A DNA stretch of 6,361 bases from SFDP01 sp051653625 (GTDB lineage: Bacteria; Bacillota; Clostridia; Lachnospirales; Lachnospiraceae). Shown piece by piece: positions 1 to 5,691 of the stretch. The stretch spans positions 1-6,361 of the forward strand of contig JBOFWM010000084.1 in NCBI GenBank assembly GCA_051653625.1. The letters are read 5' to 3'. Numbering within the stretch: position 1 is the stretch's first letter; each line of letters begins with the position of its first letter. Both the position numbers and the translations under genes were made by a program. Below the pieces are notes generated by a model that did no database searches, was not told the DNA's origin, and saw nothing but the letters and a program-made list of their open reading frames with translations.

Positions 1-1
1 T

Positions 2-796
2 CTTCACGATAGTAGAACATTTAAAGGGTTATACGATAAAATAAAAAATATAGGAATTGATATTCTTGTTGCAGATGCAGGTTATAAAACCCCAGCAATA
101 GCAAAACTACTGATTGATGATGGAATCAAACCATTATTACCTTACAAACGTCCAATGACAAAAGAAGGATTCTTTAAAAAATATGAATATGTATATGATG
201 AGTATTACGACTGTTATATATGTCCTAACAATCAGGTGATACACTATAGTACGACTAATAAAGAAGGTTACAGAGAATATAAAAGCTGTGGTTATATATG
301 CGAGACTTGCCCTTATATCAAACAATGCACAAACAGCAAAGATCATGTAAAGGTAATAACCAAACATATATGGGAACCATATATGGAGACATGTGAAGAG
401 ATAAGGCATACATTAGGAATGAAAGAATTGTATTCAAAAAGGAAAGAAACCATTGAACGACTCTTTGGAACCGCAAAAGAAAATCATGGTTTTAGATATA
501 CACAGATGTATGGAAAAGCGCGTATGGAAATGAAAGTAGGGCTTACTTTTGCGTGTATAAATTTGAAAAAGTTAGCAAAAATGAAGCAACAAAATGGACT
601 ACTAGATCCGTTTTTTTCTTGGTTTTTGAACAAATTAAGTGAATTTAATGATTTACAAAGAAAAACGGAGTTAGGATTCACATCCCAACTCCGTTTTGTC
701 TACAGCCTGAAGGGATACCACATCGGTATCCCTTTAATAATAGTTTCAATTCTTCATTCATCAAGCTTATGCCTTCACTTCAAATGTTACTTGTGA
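2..796 (+). CDS. IS1182-type DDE transposase, 3' part (5' end outside window)
   Basis: This is the C-terminal part of a transposase that cuts and joins the ends of its own insertion sequence. The frame is open from the window edge, so the start lies upstream; the ATG at 155 is internal. Of the 264 visible residues, VADAGYKTP (catalytic Asp at residue 25) matches the second acidic residue of the DDE triad, and the stretch R-K-E-T-I-E-R-L-F-G (residues 147-156, likely catalytic Glu at 152) followed by NHGFRY matches the C-terminal block of IS1182/IS5-group enzymes. Between them are cysteines at 71, 74, 96, 100, 103 and 109, typical of this transposase class (DDE_Tnp_1_6 type) and possibly metal-binding. 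After residue ~195 the frame runs through a terminator-like hairpin (662-697) and overlaps the convergent gene at 767 by 30 bases, so the last 20-30 residues may be read-through into the element end or flanking DNA. Family assignment is from motif recognition; whether the element is active cannot be judged without its left end. Confidence 0.85.
   Translation, partial: LHDSRTFKGLYDKIKNIGIDILVADAGYKTPAIAKLLIDDGIKPLLPYKRPMTKEGFFKKYEYVYDEYYDCYICPNNQVIHYSTTNKEGYREYKSCGYICETCPYIKQCTNSKDHVKVITKHIWEPYMETCEEIRHTLGMKELYSKRKETIERLFGTAKENHGFRYTQMYGKARMEMKVGLTFACINLKKLAKMKQQNGLLDPFFSWFLNKLSEFNDLQRKTELGFTSQLRFVYSLKGYHIGIPLIIVSILHSSSLCLHFKCYL
661..697. terminator. Bidirectional rho-independent terminator
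   Basis: An 11-bp stem (662-672 with 687-697, AAAACGGAGTT against AACTCCGTTTT) encloses a further 4-bp stem (GGAT 674-677 with ATCC 682-685, loop TCAC) across one A/C mismatch, giving a long near-perfect hairpin. On the minus strand it is followed by five T then CTTT; on the plus strand it ends in four T. It could therefore end transcription of the minus-strand gene at 767-1369 and also the transposase. The transposase frame reads straight through it, which is odd for a terminator of that gene. Confidence 0.7.
710..734. repeat. Hairpin-forming inverted repeat (10-bp arms)
   Basis: AAGGGATACC (710-719) and GGTATCCCTT (725-734) are perfect inverted copies around the 5-base loop ACATC. The tail on the plus strand is only TTTAATAATAG, so it is a weak terminator at best. 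It sits 12 bases after the larger hairpin and 32 bases from the end of the convergent gene. It may be part of the insertion-sequence end, or a pre-existing palindrome next to which the element landed. Confidence 0.6.
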
Positions 797-1369
797 ATCA
801 CTCTCTATAATGTCACTATTTGAAATTGGCAAACTATTTTTTGCATTTCGCCAAGCTTCATTATATATTGAACACATATCTGTTTGTCTAGCAACTTCTG
901 CATTAGTTGTATACATCGTCCATCCATTATTAGAATATGTAGCAACCATTTCACCACTTTTATCATAAAACTCAATATACTCACTTTTACTAGATTGTAT
1001 ATTTTGATATTTTACTTTTCCTTCAAGCAAAGTTGCTATAAAATCTATTGGCTTTATTTTGTTTTGATTTTGCTTTGATATTGCTTTCAAACCTGATGTA
1101 ATAATGCCTTTTCTATCTGGTGAAACTTCTGATGTATATTTCTTCATAAGTTGGTTGAAATCTTCCGAATCGTTTTGAAATTTACCATTTCTAAAATCCT
1201 TGTATGCTTGTTCCACAATTTGATTCTTATATTCTGAATCGCTTATTCCACTATGTTTTTTTGAATAAACATATTTATCGTTAAAATTTGGTAAATGTAC
1301 ACCTCCTATACTTCCAGTACCTGCAAACTGTCTTTGTTGTAAAGAGATGTTTGTTGTGTTCACCTGCAT
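767..1369 (-). CDS. Hypothetical protein, 200 residues
   Basis: I do not recognise the family. The start ATG at 1369 is well supported by GGAGG seven bases upstream (TTGGAGGCATTATAATG). The protein has no signal peptide or membrane segment and is lysine-, asparagine- and serine-rich, so probably cytoplasmic or exported by a non-Sec route. The N-terminal ~35 residues (MQVNTTNISLQQRQFAG, then glycine-rich) look unstructured. The middle (residues ~40-125) is charged and probably helical. Around residues 130-155 there is a compact beta-like segment, IEFYDKSGEMVATYSNNGWT, followed by an amphipathic helix. It lies 47 bases downstream of the secreted-protein gene on the same strand, suggesting a joint transcript, and it ends against the insertion sequence, with the hairpin at 661-697 as likely terminator. 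The N-terminus resembles small proteins I associate loosely with clostridial surface or phage-like loci, but that is not evidence of function. Confidence 0.75.
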   Translation of the reverse strand: MQVNTTNISLQQRQFAGTGSIGGVHLPNFNDKYVYSKKHSGISDSEYKNQIVEQAYKDFRNGKFQNDSEDFNQLMKKYTSEVSPDRKGIITSGLKAISKQNQNKIKPIDFIATLLEGKVKYQNIQSSKSEYIEFYDKSGEMVATYSNNGWTMYTTNAEVARQTDMCSIYNEAWRNAKNSLPISNSDIIESDSQVTFEVKA

Positions 1370-1372
1370 TAT

Positions 1373-1382
1373 AATGCCTCCA
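1373..1382 (-). promoter_or_regulatory. Ribosome binding site of the 200-residue hypothetical gene
   Basis: GGAGG lies within this stretch on the minus strand, seven bases before the ATG at 1369. This is close to ideal spacing and fixes the start. Confidence 0.75.
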
Positions 1383-1416
1383 ATACTATGACTGTCATTA
1401 CTACACCATAAGCACT

Positions 1417-1875
1417 TTAAAATGTATCATCCCAATATATTGTTATAAATGGTTTATATGTCTTTGTTCCCAAATTTAAAGTACTCATATTTGTTCCATA
1501 AAACGAAAGCGTATATGTTCCGTTGGCTTTTGCTGCAAGAAATTTACTTGTTGTCAAAGTTTGATTTGCTTTTCCAGTCCATGCCACTTGTTCCGTTCTT
1601 CCATTTCCGGAAATTGTAAGATAATTGCAAACAATTGCTCCACCCGAATACGTCATTGTCCCCGTATTTATTGTCATTTTAGTAATGACCGCATTTTCTG
1701 GCAAACCCGATACGTTAATTGATACTGTACTTGAATTTCCCCTTTCTTTTGGATCAAGAATTAAGGTCATCTTAGATGATGAAGCTTTTGTTGTACTGCC
1801 TGATGCCGCAATCACTGATACAGATGGTAAAACCATTAATGCCATAACCATAACTAATGTGATGACTCTTTTCAT
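1417..1875 (-). CDS. Small secreted protein of unknown function
   Basis: The protein is 152 residues from the ATG at 1875. It begins with a classical Sec signal peptide: MKR, then a hydrophobic core (residues ~4-20), then a VIAA/SG cleavage region at residues 21-26. The mature part of about 128 residues is rich in Thr, Ser, Gly and Asn and shows alternating hydrophobic strands (for example MTLILDP, STVSINVSGLP, GTYTLSFYG, PFITIYWDD), so it is probably a secreted or wall-associated beta-sandwich. No cysteine pairs beyond a single Cys, no LPXTG motif and no enzyme motif are visible. In-frame alternative starts exist upstream (ATG at 1884, TTG at 1887 and 1899), but none has a good ribosome binding site; 1875 gives the best signal peptide. 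It is followed 47 bases later by the 200-residue hypothetical gene, so the two probably form an operon. The overall layout recalls P-domain-like beta modules, but I would not assign that family. Confidence 0.7.
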   Translation of the reverse strand: MKRVITLVMVMALMVLPSVSVIAASGSTTKASSSKMTLILDPKERGNSSTVSINVSGLPENAVITKMTINTGTMTYSGGAIVCNYLTISGNGRTEQVAWTGKANQTLTTSKFLAAKANGTYTLSFYGTNMSTLNLGTKTYKPFITIYWDDTF

Positions 1876-1929
1876 AAATAACATCAATACTTCATGCAAA
1901 TTTGACAGATTTTTTGTATAACTTACAGA

Positions 1930-2118
1930 TTACAAGTTCATTTTTCGAAAACTATCTCTATCCCAATAACCTTTCTGCACAATTATCTTTCCGTTTAGCA
2001 CCTGAAAAAACTCACAGCCACATAAACCGAGCTTGTCCACCCATTCGATAACTGTCCACTGACCATCTTCCAGCACATTTTTTACAATTATGAAAAAACC
2101 ATCCAGAAGAAATACTTT
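1930..2118 (-). pseudogene. Remnant of an NTF2/SnoaL-like domain protein (C-terminal end only)
   Basis: On the minus strand a frame of 62 codons is open between a TGA at 2119-2121 and a TAA at 1930-1932. Its translation contains DGQWTVIEWVDKLG, GCEFFQVLNGKIIVQKGYWD, and ends RDSFRKMNL. The pattern W-x-V-x-E-W-x-D ... G-x-x-x-F-x-V-x-N-G-K-I ... Q-K-G-Y-W-D is the typical last two strands of NTF2-like/SnoaL-like fold proteins (ketosteroid-isomerase-like), which are normally about 120-150 residues. Here the N-terminal half is missing: no ATG lies in frame before the conserved part, only a GTG at codon 15 without a clear ribosome binding site, and the sequence upstream runs into the hairpin beside glgA. 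I therefore read it as a 5'-truncated, decayed gene. The family call comes from memory of the motif and is moderate; a short functional peptide is not excluded. Confidence 0.5.
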
Positions 2119-2139
2119 TCAGAGATAATCTACAATCTG

Positions 2140-2166
2140 AGTCTGTGCAGTTGCACAGACTTTTTT
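2140..2166 (+). terminator. Rho-independent terminator reading rightward
   Basis: A perfect 9-bp stem (AGTCTGTGC 2140-2148 with GCACAGACT 2153-2161, loop AGTT) is followed by a run of T to 2166 on the plus strand. On the minus strand the hairpin starts four bases after the glgA stop codon, but the sequence after it (CAGATTGTAG) is not T-rich, so it is a poor intrinsic terminator for glgA, although it could protect its 3' end. No plus-strand gene is visible immediately to its left. Confidence 0.65.
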
Positions 2167-3610
2167 ATCCAATGAGCCAATCATACATTTCTTGATATTT
2201 TATTGCTGAAACACTCCAAGAAAAATCTGCTGACATAGCACGATCTATAATTTTATTCCACTCTCTCTTCTTATTATAATACACATATTCCGCGTATCGA
2301 ATTGTTTGTAACATTTCATGTGCATTATAATTTGCAAAACTAAATCCATTTCCTGTACTTTGAAGCTCATTATATGGAATTACAGTATCTTTTAATCCTC
2401 CTGTTTCTCTAACAATAGGAATGGTTCCATATCGAAGTGCCATAAGCTGGCTTAATCCACAAGGCTCAAACAAAGATGGCATTAAGAATGCATCACAAGA
2501 AGCATATATCTTATGAGATAATTCTTCTGAATAATATATATTTGCACTTACTTTATTTCCATACTTCCAATCATAATGGCGGAACATATTTTCATATTGC
2601 TCATCTCCTGTTCCTAAAATAACAATTTGAATATTATCTTGACATAATTCATCCATAACATATGCAATCAAATCAAATCCCTTTTGATCTGTTAAACGAG
2701 ATACAATTCCTATCATGAATTTTTTTTCATCTTGTTCAAGATCTAATTCTACTTGTAGCGCTTTTTTATTCTTTATTTTTTCTTTTCTAAAGTTAATGGC
2801 ATTATAATTATATTGTATATATTGATTATTCTGTGGGTCAAATTCGCTATAGTCAATCCCATTAACAATACCTCTTAAATCATTGCTTCTTGCTACTAAA
2901 AGCCCTTCTAACTTTTCACCAAAAAATGGTGTTTTTATTTCTTCCGCGTACGTTTCACTCACTGTTGTTATTGCGTTTGCAAAAACAATTCCACCCTTTA
3001 ATAAATTTCCATCTTTATATGCCTCTAATTTATCAGGAGTAAAGTAATAATCAGGCAATCCCGTTATTGCCTTTAACGTCTCGATATCCCATTTTCCTTG
3101 AAATTTCAAATTATGTATTGTCATAATAGTCTTGATATCAGAGTAAAATGATCCATACTTAAAACGTTCATCTAAATATACTGGAACAAGCCCTGTTTGC
3201 CAATCATGACAATGTATAATATCTGGTTTAAATTGAACAAGCGGTAATAAAGATAATGCAGCCTTTGAAAAAAACGCAAATTTTTCAATCTCATATAATG
3301 CATCATCACTATATGGTACACGTCCCGAAAAATAACCTTCATTATCTACAAAATAAAATGTAATTCCCTCATATACCGCTTGTAAAATCCCAACATAAAC
3401 ATTTCGCCAATTAAAATCCATATAAAAATTATTTACAAATTCTAATTTCTCTTTCCATTCCTCTTTCATGCATAAATACTTTGGTAAAATAACTCTTACA
3501 TCATAAAATTCTTTATCAAGTGCTTTTGGTAAAGAACCTACAACATCTGCTAATCCCCCTGTTTTTATAAAAGGTACACCTTCTGATGCAATATATAATA
3601 TATTTTTCAT
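2165..3610 (-). CDS. glgA: Glycogen (starch) synthase, ADP-glucose type
   Basis: GlgA is a GT5-family retaining glucosyltransferase that adds glucose from ADP-glucose to the non-reducing end of an alpha-1,4-glucan, in the cytoplasm. At 481 residues it is full length for the family. The N-terminal Rossmann domain carries KTGGLADV (Lys16, ADP-glucose binding), HCHDWQTG (133-140) and TIHN (His166). The C-terminal domain carries SRLTDQKG (Arg305 and Lys310, phosphate contacts), GTGDEQYE (333-340) and PSLFEPCGLSQLMALRYG (from 378, Glu382 in the active site), followed by RETGGLKDTV. I chose the ATG at 3610, because GGGGGAG ends six bases upstream; the ATG at 3613 is only three bases away and the TTG at 3625 overlaps that site. 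No glgB, glgC, glgD or glgP is in view, so it is an orphan of its pathway here. It lies 83 bases downstream of spo0A with its own possible -10. In clostridia the product (granulose) accumulates around entry to sporulation, which makes the neighbourhood notable; co-regulation is inference. Confidence 0.95.
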   Translation of the reverse strand: MKNILYIASEGVPFIKTGGLADVVGSLPKALDKEFYDVRVILPKYLCMKEEWKEKLEFVNNFYMDFNWRNVYVGILQAVYEGITFYFVDNEGYFSGRVPYSDDALYEIEKFAFFSKAALSLLPLVQFKPDIIHCHDWQTGLVPVYLDERFKYGSFYSDIKTIMTIHNLKFQGKWDIETLKAITGLPDYYFTPDKLEAYKDGNLLKGGIVFANAITTVSETYAEEIKTPFFGEKLEGLLVARSNDLRGIVNGIDYSEFDPQNNQYIQYNYNAINFRKEKIKNKKALQVELDLEQDEKKFMIGIVSRLTDQKGFDLIAYVMDELCQDNIQIVILGTGDEQYENMFRHYDWKYGNKVSANIYYSEELSHKIYASCDAFLMPSLFEPCGLSQLMALRYGTIPIVRETGGLKDTVIPYNELQSTGNGFSFANYNAHEMLQTIRYAEYVYYNKKREWNKIIDRAMSADFSWSVSAIKYQEMYDWLIG

Positions 3611-3616
3611 CATTTT

Positions 3617-3623
3617 CTCCCCC
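3617..3623 (-). promoter_or_regulatory. Ribosome binding site of glgA
   Basis: GGGGGAG on the minus strand lies six bases before the ATG at 3610 and three before the ATG at 3613. It rules out the upstream TTG and favours the second ATG. Confidence 0.75.
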
Positions 3624-3657
3624 AATTTCTTGTTAAATTTCGTATCCTATGAAAAAT

Positions 3658-3686
3658 ATTATACATCATATTTCTATATTTTTAAA
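3658..3686 (-). promoter_or_regulatory. Possible sigma-A promoter of glgA
   Basis: On the minus strand a perfect TATAAT (3658-3663) lies 17 bases after TTTAAA (3681-3686, a 4/6 match to TTGACA). It would start transcription about 40 bases before the glgA ATG. The -10 is strong and the -35 weak; in such AT-rich DNA chance matches are common. Confidence 0.4.
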
Positions 3687-3693
3687 GGTATTT

Positions 3694-4218
3694 TTAACGA
3701 TATAACAGTCTAATTTTATCTGCAATCAAGGCAATAAATTCTGAATTTGTTGGCTTACCTTTACCTGTATTTACTGTATATCCAAATAATCCATCTAACG
3801 TTTCCATTTTTCCCCTACTCCATGCCACTTCTATTGCATGTCTAATAGCACGTTCTACTCGACTAGGAGTAGTTACGTATTTTTCTGCAATAGTAGGATA
3901 TAAGATTTTTGTAATTGCATTTAACATGTCAATTTCTTCTACTGACATCATAATTGCTTCTCTTAAATATTGATAGCCTTTAATGTGCGCTGGTACACCA
4001 ATTTCATGGATCATATCTGTCACATCTTGTTCTAAATCACGAATACTATTCTTTTGAGCATTCCCAATCATAAAGGTTTGTGGAACTTCATTCCTTTCTT
4101 GTTCTCTTGATGGAACAGTAATCATAATTTGAAATTCTTTATCCGTATTCATTAAATCTGTCAATATTTTAAACACTCTTTCATTATCCTTAGTAGTAGT
4201 CATGTGTATTTGTTCCAT
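3694..4218 (-). CDS. spo0A: Spo0A-type sporulation regulator lacking most of the receiver domain
   Basis: Spo0A is the response regulator that commits Firmicutes to sporulation; phosphorylation of its N-terminal receiver normally releases dimerisation and DNA binding. Here the protein is 174 residues instead of about 260-275. Residues ~63-174 are an intact Spo0A DNA-binding domain: IHEIGVPAHIKGYQYLREAI, the recognition-helix region TTPSRVERAIRHAIEVAW (116-133), and KGKPTNSEFIALIADKIRL. Residues 1-36 (MEQIHMTTTKDNERVFKILT onward) align with the first strand-helix-strand of a Spo0A receiver (Bacillus subtilis MEKIKVCVADDN...), but one Asp of the acidic pair is Lys10. About 80-90 residues are missing, including the phosphoacceptor Asp and the conserved Thr/Ser and Lys; residues 37-62 resemble the interdomain linker. 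I chose the ATG at 4218 because GGAGGG precedes it and because it matches the family N-terminus; the ATG at 4260 lacks such a site. It follows recN-spoIVB as in normal spo0A loci. It could be a constitutive regulator, a paralogue or a relic. Confidence 0.9.
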   Translation of the reverse strand: MEQIHMTTTKDNERVFKILTDLMNTDKEFQIMITVPSREQERNEVPQTFMIGNAQKNSIRDLEQDVTDMIHEIGVPAHIKGYQYLREAIMMSVEEIDMLNAITKILYPTIAEKYVTTPSRVERAIRHAIEVAWSRGKMETLDGLFGYTVNTGKGKPTNSEFIALIADKIRLLYR

Positions 4219-4222
4219 AACA

Positions 4223-4228
4223 CCCTCC
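4223..4228 (-). promoter_or_regulatory. Ribosome binding site of the short spo0A
   Basis: GGAGGG on the minus strand ends four bases before the ATG at 4218. Spacing is slightly tight but the match is strong. It decides against the upstream in-frame ATG at 4260, which has no comparable site. Confidence 0.7.
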
Positions 4229-4285
4229 AACATTAAATTTTTTTCTTTTTTTTCCCACATAATGCTACCAAATATTTACTCACTT

Positions 4286-4315
4286 ATTATAAAAGAATGT
4301 TATTTTATGTTGCAA
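4286..4315 (-). promoter_or_regulatory. Sigma-A-type promoter upstream of spo0A
   Basis: On the minus strand TTGCAA (4310-4315, 4/6 match to TTGACA) is followed after 18 bases by a perfect TATAAT (4286-4291). Predicted transcription starts near 4279, giving a leader of about 60 bases before the ATG at 4218. In Bacillus subtilis spo0A has both a vegetative and a sigma-H promoter with 0A boxes; in the 137 bases between the spoIVB stop and this ATG I saw neither an AGGA-type sigma-H -35 nor a TGTCGAA box. Confidence 0.6.
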
Positions 4316-4355
4316 GTATTAGCTATCGCAAAAAAATACAAACTTATCACTTATT

Positions 4356-5615
4356 CTATTGACCATTTAACATAGATTCAATGAAAATCCCATATCCCTT
4401 TGTCGGATCTTGAACTAAAACATGAGTTATTGCGCCTACTATTTTATTATTTTGTATAATAGGACTTCCACTCATTCCTTGAACAATTCCCCCTGTCTTA
4501 TTTAATAACTCTTGATCTGTGATTTTTATCTCTAATTCCCTATTAATGTTATCATTTCCTATATTTATTGCAATAATCTCTATATCATAATACTTTGGTG
4601 TCTCATCAATTGTACATATTATTTGCGCCTTTCCCAATTCAATTTCTTGCTTTAAGGCTACTTGTAATGGATTTGAAATTAACAAAACGGAACCTGAATC
4701 AATAGTCCCATATATTCCTGTCCTTGCATTATATAGAATGTCCCCCATTTTGTTATCGCTAGAATATGCAATCATTCCCGTTAACTCTCCTGGACTTCCA
4801 GTTTCTCCCTTTGTAATTCCAACAATTCTAGTTTTATACAATGCACCATTTTCAACTTCCATAAGAGTTGATGTATCAAGGTCATTAATCCCATGTCCCA
4901 ATGCACCAAAATTATAGTGTTCATCAACAAATGTAAGTGTTCCGATTCCTTGAGCATTATCTCTAATCCATATACCAATTTTATATTCATTATTTTGATT
5001 TAATTGTGGCGTTATGCGAATATCAAATGATTCATCCCCTCTTTTAATCGTTAAAATCAAATCCGTTCCATTTGATGTATCTATGATCTCAATAAATTCT
5101 GCTTTATTTTCTATTTCCATGTCATTTACTTTTATAATATAATCTCCTGCTTTAAGTAAATGTCCCGCTGGTGAAACATTTTCTCCCCTCGTATTTTTAA
5201 AACTTCCAGTATCTATTACAAGTACTCCCTGTGTTTTTACATAAATACCAATAGGTGTTCCAGCCGGTGTCAAAAAAGTATCTTCTACAACGGATAATGT
5301 TGTACTTTTAAAAGGAATGATACCAAATAATAAAATATCCATTTTATAAGTTTTTTCTTCTATTCCATAAAAACTAATTTCATGGTTTAAATTTACATCA
5401 ATAGATTTTATTTCTTTTTGATTTTCTGTTGCAATAGTTTCTATTACTTGCTCTTCATATATTTTTCCAGTTGCTGGAACATTTAACATAATTTGTTGTT
5501 CTGTTTTTGATTTGAAATGTATTGTATTTGGAATGTTATTCCATGTTATATAAATCCATAAACCAAATGCAAGACATATTCCTACTATTACAGATATTTT
5601 TACAACTTGCTTCAT
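4356..5615 (-). CDS. spoIVB: SpoIVB peptidase (SpoIV signalling serine protease)
   Basis: SpoIVB is made in the forespore, crosses into the intermembrane space and cleaves SpoIVFA, which unlocks the SpoIVFB protease and so activates sigma-K in the mother cell. The protein is 419 residues from the ATG at 5615, close to the family length (~425). It has one N-terminal membrane segment (residues ~5-24), a PDZ domain (about 118-205, with the LTPAGTPIGI entry and GDYIIKVND), and the SpoIVB protease domain with all three catalytic residues: His241 in GALGHGI, Asp367 in ITDQELL, and Ser382 in GGIVQGMSGSP. The Asp-Ser spacing of 15 equals that of the B. subtilis pair (D363/S378). AGGAAGGAG precedes the chosen ATG, but with an unusually long gap of 12 bases; the in-frame ATG at 5651 has only a T-rich upstream region, so it is less likely. 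It lies between recN and spo0A as in most spore formers. Confidence 0.95.
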   Translation of the reverse strand: MKQVVKISVIVGICLAFGLWIYITWNNIPNTIHFKSKTEQQIMLNVPATGKIYEEQVIETIATENQKEIKSIDVNLNHEISFYGIEEKTYKMDILLFGIIPFKSTTLSVVEDTFLTPAGTPIGIYVKTQGVLVIDTGSFKNTRGENVSPAGHLLKAGDYIIKVNDMEIENKAEFIEIIDTSNGTDLILTIKRGDESFDIRITPQLNQNNEYKIGIWIRDNAQGIGTLTFVDEHYNFGALGHGINDLDTSTLMEVENGALYKTRIVGITKGETGSPGELTGMIAYSSDNKMGDILYNARTGIYGTIDSGSVLLISNPLQVALKQEIELGKAQIICTIDETPKYYDIEIIAINIGNDNINRELEIKITDQELLNKTGGIVQGMSGSPIIQNNKIVGAITHVLVQDPTKGYGIFIESMLNGQ

Positions 5616-5627
5616 ACGTATTTTGTA

Positions 5628-5636
5628 CTCCTTCCT
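5628..5636 (-). promoter_or_regulatory. Ribosome binding site of spoIVB, unusually spaced
   Basis: AGGAAGGAG on the minus strand is a strong anti-16S match but ends 12 bases before the ATG at 5615. No ATG, GTG or TTG in frame lies closer; an ATA codon sits at the ideal distance. Translation may be modest, or the start may be non-standard. Confidence 0.5.
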
Positions 5637-5658
5637 AAGATAAATCATCATTTTTTAT

Positions 5659-5689
5659 AAAAAAAAAGAATGTATTTATCTACATCCTT
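5659..5689 (-). terminator. Rho-independent terminator of recN
   Basis: On the minus strand AAGGATGTA (5681-5689) pairs with TACATTCTT (5666-5674) over nine base pairs, one a G-U, with loop GATAAA, followed by a run of nine T (5659-5667, partly in the stem). It lies 33 bases after the recN stop and separates recN from spoIVB transcription. The wobble pair makes it minus-strand specific. Confidence 0.7.
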
Positions 5690-5691
5690 CT

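Larger units (their letters stand above)
1..735 (+). mobile_element. Right part of an IS1182-like insertion sequence (boundary approximate)
   Basis: The transposase fragment marks an insertion sequence entering from the left edge. Its right boundary cannot be fixed because the left terminal inverted repeat is outside the window. I place it provisionally near the second of two tandem hairpins (710-734), since the convergent gene ending at 767 must lie outside the element. No target duplication could be identified. Confidence 0.5.

Noticed and set aside
137..409. Minus-strand 90-codon open frame
   Set aside because: It is antisense to the transposase, hydrophobic by composition only, and has no ribosome binding site or family likeness.
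484..681. Minus-strand 65-codon open frame
   Set aside because: Antisense shadow of the transposase C-terminus and the terminator hairpin.
884..1078. Plus-strand 64-codon open frame
   Set aside because: Antisense to the 200-residue hypothetical gene, which has the better start signal and composition.
1625..1921. Plus-strand 98-codon open frame
   Set aside because: Lies antisense over the signal peptide and core of the secreted-protein gene; no ribosome binding site was seen.
1941..1951. TTTTTCGAAAA as a possible 0A box
   Set aside because: It lacks the TGTCGAA core and lies inside the gene remnant, not in a promoter position.
3611..3625. TTG or first ATG as start of glgA
   Set aside because: The TTG overlaps the ribosome binding site and the ATG at 3613 is only three bases from it; the ATG at 3610 has normal spacing and the usual family N-terminus.
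4219..4260. Upstream ATG giving a 188-residue Spo0A
   Set aside because: It has no ribosome binding site, and the extra 14 residues cover the GGAGGG that serves the ATG at 4218; family alignment also starts at MEQI.
4781..4990. Minus-strand 69-codon open frame inside spoIVB
   Set aside because: Alternate-frame shadow within the conserved protease domain.
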